Virus record (IMG/VR): IMGVR_UViG_3300036466_000505
Location: 1-53,028 of that record
Source of the DNA: a virus
DNA length: 53,028 nucleotides
Reading direction: 5' to 3' (one strand)
Made by a program: the position numbers and the translations under genes. Under the pieces are notes generated by a model. The model searched no databases. It was not told where the DNA came from and saw only the letters and a program-made list of their open reading frames with translations. Position 1 is the stretch's first letter. Each line of letters starts with the position of its first letter. Positions 7,646 to 16,600 of the stretch are shown piece by piece.

Positions 7646-10600
7646 ATGTCTAATCTGTTTACGCCCGAGGACCTGGAGTATTTTGAACGAACCGAACTAC
7701 AGCCCTCGATAGACGCATACCAACCCCGGCCCGGCGACGCAGCCTGGCAGGAGCCGGAACCCCCGGCCCCTGTCCAGGCTGTGCCTGTTTCTGCGGGAGC
7801 GGGCATTCCTGCCGATGACCAGGGGCTGACCGGCGGGTTTGGATGGGGTGGGATGGAGACCCCGGAACAGGACTCCACGGTGGGCGCGGAGATGTGGGAG
7901 CGGACCAAAAAAGGCGGGTACCAGCTGGGGCAGATGATGGCCGATGCTCCCGGGTTTGTGTACGACGTGGCCGCAGTTCCGCAGAACTTTCTTGCGGATA
8001 AGCTGAACATGCCCGGGCTTCGGGCCACCAGCGATACCTCCGGGGCGATGCTGGGGCTGGAGCAAAATCCGGTTTCCGGGTATTTCAAAGACCAGTCCGA
8101 GATTTCGGAACAGAAAATAGCCAAAGCCAACCCGAAGTATCGCCAGGGCGTGATCGACTCTTTTGAAAAAGGGGACTGGTCCACGGGGTTTCGAAATCTG
8201 GCCGGTGGTATCCTGGAATCACTGCAGCCCTCCATGTCGGTGATGCTTTCCGGCGGGACCATGGGGACGGCCGGAACCGTAGGCACGGGCGCGGCCCTGT
8301 TCGGGGCAGGCAAGCAGGCCGAAATCGAACAGCACGGCTCGGACCTGCCTGAATGGCAGCAGACCATGGTGGCCGCGAATAACGGAGCCCTGGAAGGCCT
8401 GTTCGAAACCGCGCTGGGTGCCGGGGCTATGGGGAAAGCTTTTAAAAATGTCATCACCAGGTCCTTAAAGGAAGGGGGCGAGGAAGCCGCCCGGGCCGGG
8501 GGGAAGCGGTTTCTTGGTGATATGTGGGCCAGAATGGTGGCGGAAAATCCGGCCCTGGCGCCCCTGGGCGAAGGTTTTGAAGAACTGGGTACACAGATAT
8601 CCCAGAACGCGGTGGATAAATACAGCGGGTACCGTCCTGATATCGCCCTGACCGAGGGCGCCGGCGATGCCATGCTTATGGGTATCGGACAGGGCGGCAT
8701 GATGGCCGGCGGATTGTATGCCGCCAAGAGTGGGGTTGCGGACCCTGCCCCTGAACCCGGCAAGCAGACGGACATGCTGAACACCGGCGGCGACGTCCCC
8801 GGCGGCCTGTCGGCCAGTACCAAGCCGATGGCTCCCGAAGAGCTGGCCGAAACCATAAAGGCTCCCGGGCAGACCGCACCGCAGAAAGAACAGCCCGTGT
8901 CTACGGAACAGGCCCCGGCCGATCTTGTAGGGCTGGAGCCGGAAGAGATCGCGGAACTGTTGGAGGTGAACGGGGTGGCTGATGATCTCGTTTCCGACGC
9001 GGGGCGGTCCGGGGCGGAGGCTGTCCAGCCGACAGGGACAGAAGCCGGGCCGGAGCAGGTCGTTGAACAGGTCCCGTTCGAGCCGTTTACCGATGACGAG
9101 CTTGCCCTTATGCTGGACACCCGGGAATCCACGGTCCTTCCCGGGGAGCCGGATTTTTCTTTTTCACACCCTTCACAGGAACCCATTTCCGGTATATCAG
9201 AAAACAACCCCCAGGAGGTACCCAGTGGCCAAAAAGGACCTGAAACAGGAAGCCCGGATCAGGCGGGCGCAGTTGTGGGCCAAGAACCAGCCGGATATGG
9301 AACAGTTGGATATGGACAACCCGGAGATAATAGCAACGCTGTTGCTGGCGGGGGCGATGCAGAAGCAGAACCCCGAACCGTCCCCGGATACCGGGGAAAA
9401 AATGTAGCCATCCTGCATCCCGGAGGGGAAGAACAGGCTGATTATGCCGTTGTGGAAATGGCAGACCTGGTGCCGTCCCATGTGCCGGAACAGGGGTTTC
9501 AGAAAAACCCGGACTATACGCCGGTCAATGAGCGGACCTACCATTCCAGCCCTGACGAACAGGGCAAAGTCCTGGATAATGCGGCCGGTCTTGATCCTCG
9601 GTTTTTGATTACGGAATCGCCGGATGCCGTGCATGGTCCTCCCGTGGTGACCAGGGACGGGCAGGTACTGGGGGGGAACTCTCGGACCATGTCCACTCGG
9701 CTTGCATACGAACGACATCCTGAGCGGGCCGAACAGTACCGGCAGACGATCTCGGACAAGGCCGAAGAGTATGGTGTTGATCCTCAAGCCGTGCAGGAGA
9801 TGAATCAGCCTGTGCTGGTTCGGATGCTTCGCAATCGTCCCGACGAGCAGGAAACCGCCCGGTTGGTGTCCGCGTTCAATCAGGATTTCAAGCAGGCGGT
9901 CAATCCGGACGCCGAGGGCGTATCCAAGGCCAAGTTTGTCAGCGACGAGACGTTTTCCATTATGTCCAAGGGGCTGGAAAACCATAAGACGCTCAAGGAG
10001 TATCTGGATTCTGCCGGGGCCCGCCCGTTCCTGGAGTCTATGGTCAAGGACGGGGCCCTGGAAAAATCTCAGATGACCCGGTTTATGAAAGAGGGTCAGC
10101 TGACGCCTGAAGGGAAAACCCATGTTCAGCGGATTGTACGGGGCCGGGTGTTTGACGACCACGACCTCATCGACCAGCTGGCCCCGGACACTGTGAACAA
10201 GATTGACCGCGCCCTGCCCGGGCTGGTCAAGATTCTGGGCCGGGGCGGTAAATGGAATGTGGTGCCGCAGATGTCTCAGGCGTTGCGGCACTATGTGCGG
10301 TACAAGAATTCTCCGGAGTTTCCCACACTGGGATCGTATTTTGCTCAGAAGGAGATGTTCGAGGCCATTCCGGGCAAAAAGGATATCTGGACACAGACCC
10401 TGGCGTATGTCCTGAACGGCACCAAAACCACGGCCCTGTCCGAGGGGTTTCACCTGTTTTCCCGGGACGCAGTGGCCACCCAGAAAAAAACCGGAATGCT
10501 GCCCGGCATGGGCGAGATTCTGCCCACGGTTGAAAAATCAAGGCGGTATTTCAAGACGGATGAATCCGCGCATTTATTCAAAGGGGTGGAAGATGTAGGA

Positions 10601-13600
10601 CGGCCGGAAAAGAGTCTGGGAGACAGGAGACAGGAGACCGAAAAACCAGAACCTCCGGAACCCGTCGAGCAAAAGGTTTCCGAACCGCACCCCCCGCAGG
10701 CCGGCACAGCCACGGCCGCCGATTTTATGGCCGAATGGGACCGGCAGGAGGCGGCGGAGCAGGAGACGCAGCCGGTAACCGGAACCGCTTCTGTTGACAC
10801 GCCTCCCTCCAATAAGGTGCAGCAGCAGGCCCAGGCAAAGAAAGATTCTGCCAAGTCGCACATGAAAGAAGCGGCCGGGCTGCTTTCTCAGGTCAACGAC
10901 ATCCTGTCCAAAAACGTCGGGTTGTCCGTGAAGGACGTTTCTCGGGATTCCGAAATTGACGAGTCCCTGTATCAGCAGATTCAGCCGCTTTTGAAACAGG
11001 CCCTGGATCATGTGATTGCCGCGGGCAAGGACGTGGCCGAGTACGTGACCCTTGCCCGGCAGATGCTCAAGGGGCCCAATGGCCGGAAATATTTCAAACG
11101 ATTTATCGAGGAGGAGTTCGATGCACCAGGTACCGCAGACCGTATGGGAAAAGATCGCCGAGACCGGGAAACTTCGGACCAACTGGGCGAAGATGATGTT
11201 CCAGATACAGGAACAGGACCGGGACGCGATAATGGAGCTGGTGGAACAGAAACTGGACGAACAGGGGGTCCCGAACAAGACGATCACCAGTTATCTGGAA
11301 GTGCTCCCTCTGGTGCTGGAACCAACAGCGATCAGCGCGGCAGTGGAACAGAACCCGGAACTGCGTCAGGCTCTGCCCGAGGTTCTGAACCGGCAGGAAG
11401 CAGTCCGGCTCATGACCCGCGACAGGCTGCTTCTGCCGAGCGAACAGACCGCACTGATGAAGCTCCTGCCCGAAACCCTGAATCAGGTGTGGGAAGCCTG
11501 GAGAGATCCGGCGGACCGGGTGCTGAATTCGAGCAGAAGCGACAGCAGCAGCGAGACGCCGAGTCCGTAACCGTTACCACCGGGGACCTGGACAACATCA
11601 AAAAGACCCTGCCGTTTTTGTATCCGGAACAGCACCAGGACGTGCTCAAGGCGGAAAACCGGTTCTTTGGAAAACAGCCTGAGCATCCGGACCCGTCCGC
11701 CAGGGCGAACCGGGGCATACTGTTCACCAACGGCACCGGGACAGGGAAAACCTATACCGGTCTGGGGATCATCAAGCGCCAGGAGCGCCAGGGCAGGACC
11801 AACATCATCGTGGTCACCCCGTCGGATAAAAAGGTGAAAGACTGGATTCAGGACGGGGAAAACCTCGGCCTGACCATGACCCAGCTGGAATCCCTCCAGG
11901 ATGCGGGAGAAGGCGTGGTGGTCACCACCTATGCCAATTTCGGGCAGAATACCGCCCTGCAGAGCCGGGACTGGGACCTGTTTGTCTTCGATGAATCCCA
12001 CAAACTGTCTGAGAACAAGGACGGCTCCAAGACCCTGTCCTGGAAGCAGTTTGAAGACCTCTCGTTTGCGGGCAGGCCCGGGATCAACCGGGTCCTTGAA
12101 GAATTCAAGGAAGAGCTGAGAGCCAAATATCCCAATCGTGGTCTTGAGGTCACAGATCCGTATTCCCTCCCCGGGGACCTTGGAGACCGGGTCCGGGCCC
12201 GAATCAACGAACTCCGCAACTCCCGGGCCGTGTTCCTGTCGGCCTCGCCCTTCGCGTACCGGAAATCCGTCATGTATGGCGACGGGTTCCTGTTCAATAC
12301 GGGCAGAGAACAACCGGACAACACCTCCGGGTACAATGCCGGAAACCCGGAACAGCAGTTTCTGATGTCCCGGTTCGGGTACCGGATGCGGTACAACAAG
12401 CTCACGGAACCGGAATCTTCCGTGGATGTGGCCCTGATGGAGCGGGAGTTTAATTCCTGGCTGCAGAGCATCGGAGCCCTGTCTGGCAGGGTTCTGGATA
12501 TGGACGCGGATTATTCCCGGGAATTTATCGACGTCCCCAGCGAATTGGGCTCCAAGATTCAGGCCGGGCTCGATTCGATGTCCGACCATGACACGTACCC
12601 GACCTTGTCCGGGGCCAGATATAAGGCATTTGACTACCATTACACGTCCTTGCTTTTGGAGTCGCTCAAGGTACGAGCGGCAGTGGACCGGATCAGGAAA
12701 CATCTTGATCTGGGACGCAAGGTGGTGGTGTTTCATTCCAGAAACCAGGGTGTGGCCAAGCATCCCTTTTCCCTGGACAGGATCATGGCTACGGCCAAAG
12801 TCTCTGGAGACGAAGCAAAAGAACTCCGGCGGGAATTTAATGCCTGGGCCCGCAAGCATCCGGATCTGGCAGGCTTGAACCTGTCGTCTCTGCAGAATGT
12901 GCCCGAGGCCATGGCCGGGGCGTTTGGTGACCAGGCTGTCTTTTTCAACGGCACGGTCCCCACGGCCACCAGAGAGCAGGGTGTGGCCGACTTCAACGAC
13001 GATACCGGCAGGTCCAGAGTTTTTGTGGTTCAGATCGACGCAGGAAAGGAGGGGATATCTCTGCATGACACCACGGGAAAATTCCCCCGGGTCATGCTCT
13101 CCTTGTATCTGCCCATCAAACCCACGGACGCGATTCAGTCCGAAGGTCGGATTTATCGGCTTGGCCAGAAATCCGATGCCGTGTTTGAATATCCCAAAAC
13201 CGGACTGCCGCTGGAACGGCATTTGTTCGGTTCCAAGGTCAACGAACGGGCCGGGACAGCTGAAAATCTGGCGCTGGGCGGATTGGCGCGAGACCTTCGG
13301 ACAGCGTACAGGGAAGGATATCTGAACTCCATTTCCGACGATCCCGGGACCCACCAGGGCCGGGGCGGCAAAGGAGCGGACAGAACAACCCAGCAGGCCA
13401 CGCCGTTTGAACGGGCGAAGTCGTATTATTTCGGCAGACAAAAACGGACAGCAAAAAACAAATCCAAAGAAGGGATCGACTATTTTGCCACTCCCGAACC
13501 TCTTGGGTTCAAGATGGTGGAATGGCTGAACCTCAAGCCCGGGGACAAGGTTCTTGAACCGTCTGCCGGCCATGGCGCCATTGCCCGTTTTTTCCCGGAC

Positions 13601-16600
13601 ACGGTCCAGGCGATTATGGTGGAACCGTCCGGGGAACTCTCGTCTCAGCTCTCCGTGGTGGCCCGTGGCCGGATCGACCGTACCCGGTTTGAGGATCTGA
13701 GCCAGAACAACAAGTTCGACGGGATTGCCATGAACCCGCCTTTTGGGAAAGGCGGCAAGCAGGCCATGGAACACCTGGCAAAAGCGTTCAAGCATTTGCG
13801 AGACGGTGGGCGGATTGTGGCCATTGTGCCTGATGGTCCGGCAATGGCCAGACGGCTGACGGCATGGCACCAGAGTGAAGATGCACAGAACGCTGTGCTG
13901 CGGGGGATGTTTGATCTTCCGCCGGTAACCTTTGAGCGGGCAGGAACCAGGGTGGCCACTCAGGTGGTTATCCTGGACAAATACAAGAATCCGGACCAGC
14001 GGGCAGAAATGGCGTACGCGGCCAACGCGGAGATTCAGGCCAACGATATCAACGAGCTGTTCAACCGGATCGAGGGGCTGTCCGCCCCGGAACGGGTCGC
14101 TCCCAAAGCAGAAGCAAACCAGGCACCCGCAGACCTGAAGGCATTCGGCTTGTCTTTGGATCAGGCCAAAAACGACCGGGGTTCCTTCTGGCTGGTGACC
14201 GGAAACACCTACAAGCACAAAGAGGACCTGAAGCGGGCCGGGGCAAAATGGAACCGGACGGAAAAAGGGTGGGCCTTTTACCAGGAAGAGAGTCCGGCAG
14301 AAAAGATTTTATCGGCACTGCCGGAACCGGAACCGAAATACTTCAGGGAGACACCGGTGCCCGGGGCCGGGATCGACACCCGGGACGCTGAAGATGTGGT
14401 GGATGCTATCCGGTCCATGCTGGCGGATGATATCGAGATCGAGGTGAAAGGCTCGGTTGATCAGCTTCCTGCCGCGATCCAGGACGATATGAAGGTCAAT
14501 GATGCCGAAGGATCTCCCGGGGTGTTCTGGAAGGGGACCGTGTATGTGGTGGCCGACAACCTTGAAAGCCGGGACGACCTGGTCAAGAACGTGCTGGGTC
14601 ACGAACTGACCCATGCCGGGTTGGCAAAAATGCGGGCACGGTTCCGCGGGCTGACCGGCAAGGCCAAAAAGGCCGCGACAGATATCGACCGGGTGCTGCG
14701 CCAGATATGGATGGCCAAAACCCGGGAGATCCGGAAGATGGCCGAGGAAGGAGGGCAGTACCATGGCGTGTTTGATCTGCGCACAGACAAGGGCCGCCTT
14801 GGGCTGACTGAAGAATGGCTTGCCAATCACGCCAAGGGCACCAGGTGGTACGACAAGTTCGTGGCCGCTGTCCGGCGGTTTCTGCGGGCCGTTGGGGACG
14901 CGGCCGGATTCAAGGTGGAGTTCTCCGAGGCTGAAGTTCGGGACCTGCTTGATCAGGCGGGACAGGCGGTGATGCGGTCCGGGGAGATGGAAGGGGAAAT
15001 TGCCCCTGCCTACTCCCGTCGGAGCAAAAACAACACCACCACCTCGGCGTCCTCTTCCCTGTTCCCGGAAGTCCAGGCCCGTATTGATGCGAACCGGGGG
15101 GTGAAGGCCAAGCGGTTCCTGGAGAAGGTCCAGGATTGGGCAACGCACGCAAAGCATGTGGCCTTTCGTCATTTTGTGCATCTTGATCCCAAGAAGTTCG
15201 GGAATGTGATTTCCATTCTTCGGGAAGCAGAAGCCATTCCGTCCACGTCTCAGGAATGGGCGGCCGAGCGGATGCGGGAGATCCTTGGGGATTTCTCCAA
15301 AGAGGAGTACCGGATCTTTTCCATGCGGGTCATTCTGCCGGATATGCTCAAGGATATTGATTCCGGATTGCTGGATGAAACCAAAATCCCCTTTGGGTAC
15401 GAATCCCGGGACCAGGTGGTCCAGGATCTGGAGCATTTTGAAGCCGGATCATCGGAGCTGGTGAACGAACGGCTTCGGACCCGGGACGAGATCATGGAAG
15501 AACTGCGCAAGGATATGGTCGCGCATAAAGTCCTGCCCAAGGATGTCCTCGATGACCCCCGGTATTTTCATCACCAGGTGATGCAGTACATGGCCGCAAC
15601 CGATTATTCCGGCACCGGGTCCAAGGATGCCCGGGTGCGCTGGAAGGGGTGGAAGACGGCACGAAAAGGTTCTGCCCTGGACTACAATACCGACTATCTG
15701 CAGGCCGAGTTCACCATTATGTCGCAGGGGCGGGCCGACGCGCTCCGGGCGGAGGTCCTGGCAGAGATCCGCAAGGTTACGGACAGATCCAAACGGCTCA
15801 AGCGGGATGCCAAGAAGACCAACCGGGCACAGTTCTATGCGGTGGCCGGGGTGCTTCCGCATGAGATCGGGACCAAGGCGGACCCGCTCCATCCGTATGC
15901 CGGGAAAATGGCCATGTATTTTTCCAAGCTGGAAAAGATGGCCAAGGACGACACGCTGGTGGCTCCTCCTGAATTCGAAGACGTGCTCGGAGAGCTGGAA
16001 GAGATTTCCGAACTGCGGCCGGAGATGGAGGAGGCCGGGCTGAGTTCCGATGAAATGCACATCCAGAACCCGAAGCTGTTTGCCTATCTTGGATGGCTGG
16101 CCCAGGGAGACCATCCCGGGACAGGAACAGCCAGGGGGATCTTCAAGGTGATTGCCAGCCGGGAAAAGCTGATCAAAACCACGCTTGGCAAACAGTTCAA
16201 GACCCTGAAGGACCTGGTCCCTGAAGGCTATGTGATCTGGTCGCCCATGGTGAAATCGCCCATGTTCAAGGCTCCCACCATCCCTGAGAAGATTATGCGG
16301 CAACTGCTGCTGGGGGAAAAGATCGAGATCGGCCGGGGCGATGTGAAGGAGATGTGGGCGCGGGGCCAGAAGGAATTGTGGGTGATTCCGGAACCGGTGG
16401 CCAATCAGTTGGATGAACCGGCCCAGGTGGAAACCTCATCCCTTGGCCGGGCAGACCGGGCAATTTTGAACGGCTGGAAACAATGGACCTTGCTGAATCC
16501 GTTTCGCGTGCTGAAATACAATCTGAACAACACCTCCGGAGATGCTGATATCGTGATGGCTTATGACCCGGCCATCTTCAAGGAAGTTCGCCAGGCGGCT

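Noticed and set aside
12588-13325. Further nested plus-strand genes in the helicase region of the giant gene
   Set aside because: Alternative frames there are Pro/Arg/Trp/Ser-rich with no ribosome site, while the giant frame shows conserved helicase motifs, unlike the two accepted nested cases.
1110-14218. Very long minus-strand open frames opposite the fibre and giant genes (for example 1110-2720 and 11483-14218)
   Set aside because: They lie opposite well-supported coding sequence, are Gly/Arg/Pro/His-rich and lack domain-like patterns; high GC leaves antisense frames open by chance.
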